This document shows, in pieces, positions 56,704 to 64,000 of a stretch of 64,000 nt of DNA. Origin of the DNA: Pararhizobium capsulatum DSM 1112 (GTDB lineage Bacteria; Pseudomonadota; Alphaproteobacteria; Rhizobiales; Rhizobiaceae); NCBI RefSeq assembly GCF_030814475.1, contig NZ_JAUSVF010000001.1, positions 4,001,001 to 4,065,000 on the forward strand, read 5' to 3'. The stretch's first letter is position 1. Every line of letters starts with the position of its first letter. The notes beneath the pieces are model-generated. The model did not search any database, was not told where the DNA came from, and was given only the letters and a program-made list of their open reading frames with translations. The position numbers were made by a program, and so were the translations under genes.

Positions 56704-56964
56704 ATGTCACACGCTGATCCTTTCGATGCAATCTCCGATCCGAACCGGCGGCATCTGCTGGAGGAGCTCCGACGCGCGCCCCGCACCGTCAACGAACTGG
56801 CGGAAGGACTACCGATCAGTCGGCCGGCCGTCTCGCAGCACTTGAAAGCGCTGCTCGATTCCAATCTGGTATCGGTATCTGCGAGTGGGACGAAGAGGAT
56901 CTATGCGATCAACAAGCCCGGCTTCGACCGGGTCAATCTGTGGCTGGACCAGTTCTGGTCCTGA
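56704..56964 (+). CDS. ArsR-type HTH transcriptional regulator
   Basis: 86 residues, a compact winged helix: DPFDAISDPNRRHLLEELRR, TVNELAEGLPISRPAVSQHL (recognition helix), KALLDSNLVSVSASGTKRIY. No metal-binding cysteines or His cluster, so it belongs to the metal-free group that often controls a neighbouring SRPBCC gene; none is present here. Likely self-regulated. The GC-rich 150 bp upstream contains a short AT tract (56641-56668). Confidence 0.88.
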   Translation: MSHADPFDAISDPNRRHLLEELRRAPRTVNELAEGLPISRPAVSQHLKALLDSNLVSVSASGTKRIYAINKPGFDRVNLWLDQFWS

Positions 56965-57011
56965 TGCAGGCCGCCCGGACACTCAGCCCCGGCGGCCGCA
57001 ATAGCTAAGCT

Positions 57012-57185
57012 TTAATGGGACGAGCTACGCAGCTTTTCAATCTCATCCTTCAAGCGCAACTTGCGCCGCTTGATATCTGCAATGTCCTGGTCCTTCATTG
57101 AAGGCTGGATAAGCGCCGAGTGGAGCTCTTGCTCCAAGGCGCCGTGTTTTTTCTCAAGCGTTGCAAGATGAGCCTCAATGGTCAT
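57012..57185 (-). CDS. DUF465 (YdcH-like) small protein, copy 1
   Basis: About 57 residues, helical hairpin: IEAHLATLEKKHGALEQELH and DIADIKRRKLRLKDEIEKL. Start at 57185 after AGGG; the frame to 57212 has no support. DUF465 proteins are short, abundant and of unknown function. Confidence 0.85.
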   Translation of the reverse strand: MTIEAHLATLEKKHGALEQELHSALIQPSMKDQDIADIKRRKLRLKDEIEKLRSSSH

Positions 57186-57396
57186 GTGGCAGTCCCTTCC
57201 GTTAGCTTGCACCCGATCTTTGAAGCCGGATGTTCCAGGTTTAACACTAGAAGTGTGCCACGCTATTTTTCATTTGTCGAAGGCGAAATCGTGACGAAGG
57301 ATAACTTCCCGTTACCGGCCATTTCGTGCTAGAGCGACGCAGAATTGATGTGGATAGCGACATTACCGCTACTGCGCCGCCGACGGGGACCATTGA

Positions 57397-57600
57397 ATGC
57401 CAGACCAGGATCAGGCCGAACTCAGACTGGGCGTAGCGCGGCTGAGGCAGGAACATGAAGACTATGACGTCGCCATCAACGCCATGATTCAGACCGGCTG
57501 CGATGCCCTTCGCATCCAGCGGATGAAGAAGAAGAAGCTGGCGATCAAGGACAAGATCACCAAGATCGAAGACCAGATCATTCCCGACATTATTGCCTGA
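57397..57600 (+). CDS. DUF465 (YdcH-like) small protein, copy 2
   Basis: 67 residues, same family as the divergent neighbour: LRLGVARLRQEHEDYDVAIN and IQRMKKKKLAIKDKITKIED. Paralogue of 57012-57185; the two share the pattern of H-x4-L/Y ... K-x-x-K-L-x-x-K-D-x-I. Stop lies 15 bp before purE. Confidence 0.85.
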   Translation: MPDQDQAELRLGVARLRQEHEDYDVAINAMIQTGCDALRIQRMKKKKLAIKDKITKIEDQIIPDIIA

Positions 57601-57615
57601 ATGGAGCGAGCCTAA

Positions 57616-58116
57616 GTGACCAGAGCCGCGACCCCGCCCGTCGCCATCATCATGGGTAGCCAGTCCGACTGGGAAACCATGAAGAACGCCGCCGATACGC
57701 TCGATGCACTCGACATCGCCTACGATGCCCGCATCGTTTCAGCGCACAGGACGCCGGACCGGCTTGTCAGCTTCGCCAAGGGCGCCCGCGACGAAGGTTT
57801 CAAGGTCATCATTGCCGGCGCCGGTGGCGCCGCCCATCTGCCCGGAATGGCGGCTGCCATGACGCCGCTCCCGGTCTTCGGGGTACCCGTTCAGTCGAAG
57901 GCCCTTTCAGGCCAGGACAGCCTTCTTTCAATAGTGCAGATGCCGGCCGGTATTCCCGTCGGCACGCTGGCAATCGGGCGAGCCGGAGCGGTCAACGCCG
58001 CTCTTCTCGCCGCAGCCGTTCTTGCCCTCTCCGACGCCGAGCTTGCCGGCCGCCTCGACGACTGGCGCGAGGCGCAGTCTTCATCCGTGGCCGAATATCC
58101 GGTCGATGCCGCATGA
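57616..58116 (+). CDS. purE: N5-carboxyaminoimidazole ribonucleotide mutase
   Basis: 166 residues, class I Pur[43 protein letters not shown] and the C-terminal [20 protein letters not shown]. Works with PurK in purine synthesis. GTG start at 57616 after GGAGCGAG; no ATG fits. Stop overlaps purK start (ATGA). Confidence 0.95.
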   Translation: MTRAATPPVAIIMGSQSDWETMKNAADTLDALDIAYDARIVSAHRTPDRLVSFAKGARDEGFKVIIAGAGGAAHLPGMAAAMTPLPVFGVPVQSKALSGQDSLLSIVQMPAGIPVGTLAIGRAGAVNAALLAAAVLALSDAELAGRLDDWREAQSSSVAEYPVDAA

Positions 58117-59168
58117 AGACGATCGGCATCATTGGCGGCGGCCAGCTCGGACGCATGCTGGCCATGGCAGCCGCACGGCTTAATTTCCGCACGGTTATCC
58201 TTGAGCCGCAGAAGGATTGCCCGGCAGCCCAGATTGCCAACAGCCAACTCGTCGCGGCCTATGACGACGAAGCCGCTCTTTTGCAGCTTGCCCGCGAATG
58301 CGACATCATCACCTATGAGTTCGAGAATGTGCCCGTTGCCGCCGCAACGCTTCTCGCCCGCTCCAGGCCGATCTATCCGCCCCCGAAAGCACTGGAAGTT
58401 GCCCAGGACCGGGTGACGGAAAAGCGCTTCCTGAATGACAGCGGCATCGAGACCGCCCGTTTCCACGTTGTCGGTAATCAGGCCGACCTCGAAGCTGGCC
58501 TCGCCGACTTCGGCGGCAAGGGTGTTCTGAAGACCCGCCGTCTTGGCTACGACGGCAAGGGCCAGAGAGTGTTCAAGGGTAACGAGGACAGGTCCGTCGG
58601 CGCCTTCGAAGCGCTGGGTGGTGTGCCGATGATTCTGGAAAGCTTCGTGCCGTTCGTTCGCGAGATCTCCATCATCGCCGCGCGCGGGCAGGATGGCGCG
58701 ATCGCCTGCTTCGACCCGGCAGAGAACGTCCACCGCAACGGTATCCTTCATACATCGACCGTACCGGCCGCTATTTCGGGCGACACCGTCGCAACAGCCA
58801 AATTCGCCGCAAAGGCAATTCTCGAGGCGCTCGATTATGTCGGCGTCATCGGTGTCGAGTTCTTTGTCACCGCCGATGGCGGACTGATCGCAAACGAAAT
58901 TGCCCCGCGGGTCCACAATTCCGGTCACTGGACAGAAGCGGCCTGCGTCGTTTCCCAATTCGAGCAGCACATTCGTGCCGTGGCCGGGCTCGCGCTCGCC
59001 GACGGTTCGCGCCATTCCGATTGCGTAATGCAGAATCTGATCGGCGACGACATCGAGGATGTGCCGGCATGGCTGGCAAAACCGGCAACGCTTGTGCATC
59101 TTTATGGCAAGAGCGAAGCCCGTCCGGGCCGTAAAATGGGCCATGTCACCTGGCTTGTGAAACCTTGA
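58113..59168 (+). CDS. purK: N5-carboxyaminoimidazole ribonucleotide synthase
   Basis: ATP-grasp enzyme making N5-CAIR from AIR, bicarbonate and ATP. 351 residues: [34 protein letters not shown], the glycine loop [43 protein letters not shown] metal and ATP site (present as [14 protein letters not shown]). Coupled to purE by four-base overlap. Confidence 0.95.
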   Translation: MKTIGIIGGGQLGRMLAMAAARLNFRTVILEPQKDCPAAQIANSQLVAAYDDEAALLQLARECDIITYEFENVPVAAATLLARSRPIYPPPKALEVAQDRVTEKRFLNDSGIETARFHVVGNQADLEAGLADFGGKGVLKTRRLGYDGKGQRVFKGNEDRSVGAFEALGGVPMILESFVPFVREISIIAARGQDGAIACFDPAENVHRNGILHTSTVPAAISGDTVATAKFAAKAILEALDYVGVIGVEFFVTADGGLIANEIAPRVHNSGHWTEAACVVSQFEQHIRAVAGLALADGSRHSDCVMQNLIGDDIEDVPAWLAKPATLVHLYGKSEARPGRKMGHVTWLVKP

Positions 59169-59215
59169 AAACTACAGAAAAGCCGGTCGGGATCACGAAA
59201 ACCGGCTCTCCGCGG

Positions 59216-59243
59216 TTGACAATTTTCCGGCCTCGGGTTACTT
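59216..59243 (+). promoter_or_regulatory. Promoter of rpmJ
   Basis: TTGACA (59216-59221), 16-bp spacer and TTACTT (59238-59243), leaving a ~100-base leader. The leader contains a perfect palindrome GGGAACATGTTCCC (59312-59325). Confidence 0.5.
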
Positions 59244-59346
59244 GCCTGCCAACCTAAGAGCGCGCCCGTCCTATCTCGGTCAGTTGGTGCGCTTTTGATT
59301 GTTAGAGACCCGGGAACATGTTCCCCCGAAACTGCGGATCAGAAAA

Positions 59347-59472
59347 ATGAAGATCAAAAATTCGCTCAAGTCGCTGAAGGCTCGTCACCGCGAAAACCGT
59401 CTGGTTCGCCGTAAGGGCCGTATCTACATCATCAACAAGCTGAACCCGCGCTTCAAGGCTCGTCAGGGCTGA
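59347..59472 (+). CDS. rpmJ: 50S ribosomal protein bL36
   Basis: Only 41 residues. Begins [20 protein letters not shown], then [21 protein letters not shown]. The four zinc-binding residues of the C-plus form are missing, so this is the C-minus type (like E. coli YkgO), which in rhizobia is normally the only copy. GGATCAG lies upstream of the ATG. Confidence 0.95.
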   Translation: MKIKNSLKSLKARHRENRLVRRKGRIYIINKLNPRFKARQG

Positions 59473-59601
59473 TTGTATTCTCCAGCCCGAGCATGATCGG
59501 GCGGATGAAGCGGGCATGCGACAAGGCGCCGGGCATTCTTTCAAAAGATGCCAGCGCCTTATTCGTCTGGCGATACCACAAATTTGATTTGATCTTCGGC
59601 C

Positions 59602-60234
59602 ATGGCGCGATACCTTTCCGTCATGGCTAAAAGCATGTCTCCATATCTCTTATCTCTCGCTGTGGTTCTACTGGTTTCGCCGGGCGTCGCGATGGCCCAG
59701 CAAGCGGACAATGCTTCAACGTCGGCGACCTCTTCTGCGGAGCTTCCGACACAGAAACAGCACCTCGACACGTTGTTTTCGGAACTGAAGCACACCGGCG
59801 ACGCCGACAAGGCCAAGGAAGTCGCGGACCGCATCCGCCTTGAATGGCAGGACTCCGGCAGCGCATCCGTCAATCTCCTGATGCAATGGGCCGCCAAGGC
59901 TTCGGAATCGAACAAGCAGACCATTGCGCTCGATCTTTACGATCAGGCAATCGCACTGGCGCCCGACTATGTCGAGGGCTGGAATCAGCGCGCAACCCTC
60001 CACTACCTGATGGGCAACTATCGCAAGTCGATGTCGGACATCAACCATGTCCTGATGCTGGAGCCGAGGCATTTCGGTGCCCTTGCCGGCATGGCAGCTA
60101 TCCTCACCTCATCCGGCAAGGACGAACTTGCCCTGCGGGCCTGGGAGCAATTCCTTGCTGTCTATCCGGCCGATCGCAAGGCACAGGAGCAGTTTGGAGA
60201 GATCGAGGAAAAGCTCGCTGGCAATAGGACCTAA
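59602..60234 (+). CDS. Exported TPR-repeat protein
   Basis: 210 residues. N-terminal signal peptide (SMSPYLLSLAVVLLVSPGVA, cut near MAQ), then a helical repeat region: VNLLMQWAAKASESNKQTIA, LYDQAIALAPDYVEGWNQRA, YRKSMSDINHVLMLEPRHFG, LRAWEQFLAVYPADRKAQEQ, clear TPR units. Periplasmic scaffold of unknown partner. Start could also be ATG 59623 or 59635; the upstream ATG has no clear ribosome site. Overlaps no other gene. Confidence 0.75.
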   Translation: MARYLSVMAKSMSPYLLSLAVVLLVSPGVAMAQQADNASTSATSSAELPTQKQHLDTLFSELKHTGDADKAKEVADRIRLEWQDSGSASVNLLMQWAAKASESNKQTIALDLYDQAIALAPDYVEGWNQRATLHYLMGNYRKSMSDINHVLMLEPRHFGALAGMAAILTSSGKDELALRAWEQFLAVYPADRKAQEQFGEIEEKLAGNRT

Positions 60235-60286
60235 TCCTTCTGGCGCTCGGCAATCCTCCCATGCCATCCGTCTTTTTTCCCTGTTC

Positions 60287-61324
60287 ATGGTCCGATTGAT
60301 GCTGCTGCTTTCTTCTCTGGCACTTCTTGTTCTTGCGACGGGCTACGGTTACAGCGCCTACCAGACGGGTATTTTCGAGGGAAATCGCAAGAACGAAGGC
60401 GAACTGATCGACGTCGGCGGCTTCCTCATGAACAATGTCCATGTACCCCGCCCCGCGGGTGCCGACCTGCCGCCGATCGTCTTCATCCATGGAGCAAGCG
60501 CCAGTCTGCTGGATCCGCTCCACGCATTTTTGAAGCCACTTTCGGGGCGCGCCGAGATGTTGTTTCTCGATCGGCCGGGGCTTGGCTATTCCCAGCGCGG
60601 CGGCCCGCGAAATGCATGGCCGGATGGTCAGGCCGATGCGATTGCGGCGCTGATGGAGAAACGGGGGATCAAAAAGGCAATCATCGTCAGCCACTCTTTC
60701 GGTGGCGCGATCGCCGCAAGCTTTGCCCTCAATCACCCCGATCGGGTAGCAGGCCTGCTTTTCCTAGCGCCAGCAACTCATCCCTGGCCCGGCGGGATCG
60801 ATTGGTACTATCGGGTTGCGCGGGCACCCGTAATCGGCTGGATTTTCAGCCGCGTGCTCGCTGCACCGATCGGCAGCCTGCTGCTCGACAAAGGCGTCGA
60901 GGCTGTTTTCGCCCCCAATCCCGTGCCGGCAAACTACGTGACCGAAACCAACACCTACCTGGCACTGCGCCCAACGACATTTCGCAACAATGCGACAGAC
61001 GTAGCCAACCTGCTGGACTATGTGGAGCGCGTCTCGCCACGCTACCGGGAAATAAAGGCGCCGACCATCATCATCACCGGCGACAGGGATGGCATCGTCT
61101 ATCCGCATATTCATTCACGCCAGCTTCATGAAGCAATTGCCGGCTCCCGTCTCATCAGCATCCACAATCTTGGGCACAAACCGGATTATGTCGCCAACGA
61201 CCTGGCTGTGGCAGCAATCGAAACGCTCGGAGGCAAGGACCGAGACCTCGACGCAATCGCCGCGCGAGTCGCGGCCCGGATAGCCCGGGACGGAGTTGAT
61301 AGCGAACCTGCCGACGGACAATAA
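60287..61324 (+). CDS. Membrane-anchored alpha/beta hydrolase
   Basis: About 345 residues. N-terminal membrane anchor (LMLLLSSLALLVLATGYGYS), then an alpha/beta hydrolase core: VFIHGASASLLDPL (oxyanion HG), LDRPGLGYSQRGG, nucleophile elbow VSHSFGGAIAAS, catalytic Asp region TGDRDGIVYPHIHS and His in NLGHKPDYV. Substrate unknown. The frame opens further upstream but overlaps the TPR gene; ATG 60287 or 60299 gives the anchor. Confidence 0.85.
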   Translation: MVRLMLLLSSLALLVLATGYGYSAYQTGIFEGNRKNEGELIDVGGFLMNNVHVPRPAGADLPPIVFIHGASASLLDPLHAFLKPLSGRAEMLFLDRPGLGYSQRGGPRNAWPDGQADAIAALMEKRGIKKAIIVSHSFGGAIAASFALNHPDRVAGLLFLAPATHPWPGGIDWYYRVARAPVIGWIFSRVLAAPIGSLLLDKGVEAVFAPNPVPANYVTETNTYLALRPTTFRNNATDVANLLDYVERVSPRYREIKAPTIIITGDRDGIVYPHIHSRQLHEAIAGSRLISIHNLGHKPDYVANDLAVAAIETLGGKDRDLDAIAARVAARIARDGVDSEPADGQ

Positions 61325-61326
61325 AT

Positions 61327-61360
61327 AAGCCGACGGCTCATTTCCGAGCGGCCGGCTTTC
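61327..61360. terminator. Bidirectional terminator between the hydrolase and pyk
   Basis: AAGCCGACGGCTC / GAGCGGCCGGCTT stem with T-rich tails on both strands (TTTCTTTTT reading plus, TTATTTATT reading minus); serves both convergent genes. Confidence 0.75.
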
Positions 61361-61381
61361 TTTTTGCAATCGTAAAGGTGC

Positions 61382-62821
61382 TTAGACGCCGCTCAGGCCA
61401 TCGGAGCCGATATAGGCGATGCGCAGCATGTTGGTCGCACCCGGCGTTCCGAGCGGCACTCCAGCGGAAATGATGACGCGGTCACCAGGCTTGCCGAAAC
61501 CTTCGGAAGCAACGATGCGGCAGGCGCGATTGACCATGTCGTCAAGGTCAGTCGCATCGCTCGTAACCACGCAATGCAGACCCCAGACGACCGACAGACG
61601 ACGGGCGGTCTGAATGACCGGAGACAGCGCGAGGATCGGCACCTGCGGACGTTCGCGGGCTGTACGGAGACCCGTCGTACCCGATGATGTGTAGCAGACG
61701 ATTGCCGAAAGCTTCAGCGTCTCGGCAATCTGGTGAGCGGCCAGCGAGATTGCATCGGCGCCGGTTGCTTCCGGCGGCGTGCGCTGGGCGTAGATGATGC
61801 CGGAATAATGCGGATCGCGCTCGACCTTGCTGGCAATCGACGCCATAGTCGAGACGGCTTCGACCGGATAATCACCAGAGGCGGATTCAGCCGAAAGCAT
61901 GACGGCATCGGCACCTTCGAATACGGCCGTTGCAACGTCAGACACTTCAGCGCGCGTGGGCACCGGCGCCGATATCATCGATTCCAGCATCTGAGTTGCG
62001 ACCACCACCGGCTTGCCGGCGCGCCGACATGCACGGATCAACTGCTTCTGCAGACCGGGAACGGCCTCGAGCGGCATTTCCACGCCGAGGTCACCACGGG
62101 CAACCATCAGCGCATCAGAAAGCTCGATGATCTCGTCGATACGCTCGATCGCCTGGGGCTTTTCGATCTTCGACATGAGACCGACGCGGCCGCGCGAAAC
62201 CTTGCGGACTTCGGACAGATCTTCCGGGCGCTGGATGAAGGACAGCGCTACCCAATCGACTTCATCGGTTTCCAGCACCGCGTCGAGATCGGCACGATCC
62301 TTTTCCGTCAGCGCGCCGACGCCGAGCAGCGTATCGGGCAGACTTACGCCCTTGCGGTCGGAGATCTTGGTGCCGGAAATGACTTTGCAGACGATCTTCG
62401 TACCATCGGAGCTTTCGGCCTCAAGGTGAAGCTTGCCGTCATCGATCAGAAGACGGTGGCCAGCCTTCACGGCTTCGAGAATTTCCGGATGCGGCAGATA
62501 GACGCGCGTGTTGTCCCCCAGCGCGTCGTTGTTATCCAGCGTAAAGGTTTGGCCGGGAACCAGATCGGCTTTACCCTCGGCAAACTTGCCGACACGCAGC
62601 TTCGGCCCTTGCAAATCGGCAAGAATACCGATCGGCCGACCACAGCGCGCCTCGACGTTGCGGATACGCTTGATCAGCGTGCGCATCATATCGTGGCTGG
62701 CGTGGCTCATATTAATGCGGAACAGATCGGCTCCCGCCTCATGAAGCTTCTGGATCATCTCTTCTTCGTTCGACGCCGGGCCGAGCGTTGCGAGGATTTT
62801 GGCTTTTCGGTTCCGTTTCAT
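61382..62821 (-). CDS. pyk: Pyruvate kinase
   Basis: Final glycolytic step, phosphoenolpyruvate + ADP to pyruvate + ATP. About 479 residues. KILATLGPASNEEEMIQKL at the N-terminus, RINMSHAS with substrate Arg, MSKIEKPQAIERIDEII (catalytic Lys region), MVARGDLGVEMPLE, ATQMLESMI and VMLSAESASGDYP. Start ATG 62821 shares one base with the stop of the DUF1036 gene (TGATG); the TTG one codon upstream is less likely. Confidence 0.96.
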   Translation of the reverse strand: MKRNRKAKILATLGPASNEEEMIQKLHEAGADLFRINMSHASHDMMRTLIKRIRNVEARCGRPIGILADLQGPKLRVGKFAEGKADLVPGQTFTLDNNDALGDNTRVYLPHPEILEAVKAGHRLLIDDGKLHLEAESSDGTKIVCKVISGTKISDRKGVSLPDTLLGVGALTEKDRADLDAVLETDEVDWVALSFIQRPEDLSEVRKVSRGRVGLMSKIEKPQAIERIDEIIELSDALMVARGDLGVEMPLEAVPGLQKQLIRACRRAGKPVVVATQMLESMISAPVPTRAEVSDVATAVFEGADAVMLSAESASGDYPVEAVSTMASIASKVERDPHYSGIIYAQRTPPEATGADAISLAAHQIAETLKLSAIVCYTSSGTTGLRTARERPQVPILALSPVIQTARRLSVVWGLHCVVTSDATDLDDMVNRACRIVASEGFGKPGDRVIISAGVPLGTPGATNMLRIAYIGSDGLSGV

Positions 62822-63306
62822 CAATTTTGGCTTTCTTGGGTGCCTGGGGTATCGGAAAGCTGAACCATCCAGCTGCCCTGACGCCCCGTGTCATATTCTT
62901 TGAACCCCATGCGTTGGAAACCGCGGGCGAAACAATCCTGCACGCCGGTGATCTTGAACTCGTTCTCGGCCACGCACATGTTGACGTCGCCAGTCCAGCG
63001 GCCACCGCGGGCCGCGTCCTCCGCATAGAGGTAATAGTAACGCGATTGGAGTTCGCCTTCGATCAGCGTCGCACAGGTGGTTGCGGGCACTTGCCACCAG
63101 CCTTCAGTGATCCAGCCCTCTTTCGCGCGATAGCCGATCGCCACGCCGATCAGATTCTGCGTCCCATTGCAGACGCGGAACTCCGCCCTCGCCTCTCCGG
63201 GTGTGAAGAATGGTATGCCTGCGGCGAGGAGAAACAGCCCGAGAATACCGGTGAAACGGCGTGGTACGCTGAACCTTGGGGAAAGATGTTCGGACACGGT
63301 TTCCAC
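62821..63306 (-). CDS. DUF1036 secreted protein
   Basis: 161 residues. Long signal peptide (RRFTGILGLFLLAAGIPFFT, cut near ARA-EF), then a DUF1036 domain: FRVCNGTQNLIGVAIGYRAK, WITEGWWQVPATTCATLIEG, YYYLYAEDAARGGRWTGDVN and FKITGVQDCFARGFQRMGF. About four Cys. GTG start at 63306 follows GGAG by five bases. Overlaps the pyk start by one base; DUF1036-pyk pairing is common in Rhizobiales. Function unknown. Confidence 0.85.
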   Translation of the reverse strand: METVSEHLSPRFSVPRRFTGILGLFLLAAGIPFFTPGEARAEFRVCNGTQNLIGVAIGYRAKEGWITEGWWQVPATTCATLIEGELQSRYYYLYAEDAARGGRWTGDVNMCVAENEFKITGVQDCFARGFQRMGFKEYDTGRQGSWMVQLSDTPGTQESQN

Positions 63307-63488
63307 TGGGTCTCCGTTGCTATTTGTCGAGGGACTTTCTTGCGACGAGGCGGTCGGAATGTCAACGTAAGTCTAATCGATTACATCTGGCTTTTTGTTG
63401 ACCGAAAGGCAGCAAGCAAGCCCCGCCTTGCGATCGCCGCCTCGCCATGTCATCAAATTTTCATGAATGGACGAAACGAGTTGCACCC

Positions 63489-64000
63489 ATGCAAGATGAC
63501 ATGCCCTTCGAAATCATTGATGGCGACACGACGCGCGGCCTTGTGCTTCTGGCCGATCACGCTACCAACAAGTTACCGCCGGAATATGGCAGCCTCGGCC
63601 TGCCCGCCAGCGCTTTCGAACGCCACATCGCCTATGATATCGGCATTGAGAAGCTGACACAGCGATTGGCGCAACGCCTCGGTGTGCCGGCCGTCATGAG
63701 CCGTTTTTCGCGCCTCCTGATCGATCCGAACCGCGGCGAGGACGATCCGACGCTGATCATGAAGATTTCCGACGGCGCGATCATTTCCGGCAACCATCCG
63801 ATCACGCCCGAGGAGAGCGACGCACGCCTCAACCGCTTCCACCGGCCTTATCATCGCGCCGTTTCCCAGACGATCGCGCGTGTTGGAGAAGAGAGCGGAA
63901 AAGCGCCTCTGGTGATTTCATTGCACTCCTACACGCCGGCCTGGAAGGGTGTGCCACGTTCCTGGCACGCTGCCGTTCTCTGGGATGGTGATCCGCGCGC
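63489..64000 (+). CDS. N-formylglutamate amidohydrolase family protein (partial, cut by window end)
   Basis: At least 170 residues, runs past the window end. Family motifs: LVLLADHATNKLPPEYGSLG (metal-binding His), HIAYDIGIEKLTQRLAQRLG, RLLIDPNRGEDDPTLI, NRFHRPYHRAVSQTIA and ISLHSYTPAW. The family includes HutG (histidine breakdown) and related deformylating or hydrolytic enzymes; without neighbours its substrate cannot be assigned. Start ATG 63489 (MQDDMPFEII) or 63501. Confidence 0.85.
   Translation, partial: MQDDMPFEIIDGDTTRGLVLLADHATNKLPPEYGSLGLPASAFERHIAYDIGIEKLTQRLAQRLGVPAVMSRFSRLLIDPNRGEDDPTLIMKISDGAIISGNHPITPEESDARLNRFHRPYHRAVSQTIARVGEESGKAPLVISLHSYTPAWKGVPRSWHAAVLWDGDPR

Overview
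The window is a chromosomal segment of an alphaproteobacterium of the order Rhizobiales, most likely Rhizobiaceae (Rhizobium/Agrobacterium/Neorhizobium-like). Reasons: high GC; rhizobial gene neighbourhoods (ruvC-ruvA-ruvB, ybgC/tolQRAB-pal-cpoB-tilS-ftsH-glmM; zapA-DUF4164-tkt-gap-pgk-fba); small alphaproteobacterial families (DUF1192, DUF1465, DUF465, DUF1036, DUF4164); a serC-type mRNA leader; and three copies of a ~100-bp palindromic repeat that matches the Rhizobium intergenic mosaic element (RIME) type. No tRNA, rRNA, CRISPR array, transposase or prophage module was seen.

Layout. 1-9.7 kb: rpoH, a large acidic membrane protein, purA, an EamA transporter, a GNAT acetyltransferase and the serine genes serC-serA behind a structured leader. 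9.7-11.7 kb: two outer-membrane barrel genes, each with a perfect TTAA-N7-TTAA (CtrA-type) box ~80 bp before its start. 11.7-22.4 kb, minus strand: the envelope cluster tolQRAB-pal, then cpoB-tilS-ftsH-glmM. 22.4-26.6 kb, plus strand: an NHEJ pair (ku, ligD) with a small unknown gene and a RIME, lying between tolQ and ybgC. 26.6-31.1 kb, minus: ruvC-ruvA-[vapB-vapC]-ruvB-nudix-small ORFs-ybgC, with a VapBC-type toxin-antitoxin pair stitched into the Holliday-junction operon by ATGA overlaps. 31.2-37.7 kb: LLM oxidoreductase, yebC, secreted and metallo-hydrolase genes, ymdB, 5-FCL, a candidate 6S RNA, zapA and DUF4164. 38-44.1 kb: central carbon genes tkt-gap-(PF06475)-pgk and class I fba. 44.2-50.4 kb: an odd membrane protein, MFS transporter, DUF1192, a candidate CtrA-driven small RNA, DUF1465, rpmE, an ABC exporter and a third RIME. 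50.5-55.7 kb: a MotA/MotB-like pair, suhB, a Sel1-repeat protein and a ThiE-like protein. 55.7-64 kb: TauE/SafE, ArsR, two DUF465 proteins, purEK, rpmJ, a TPR protein, a hydrolase, pyk with DUF1036, and the start of an N-formylglutamate amidohydrolase.

Most genes are core housekeeping. The points most worth following are: the four perfect CtrA-type boxes, all intergenic, in front of two outer-membrane genes, a terminator-ended small RNA candidate and DUF1465; the toxin-antitoxin pair inside ruvAB with its own palindromic operator candidate; the NHEJ insertion between tolQ and ybgC; and an unannotated 31-codon ORF coupled to a 106-aa unknown gene. No complete known or clearly new defence system was found.
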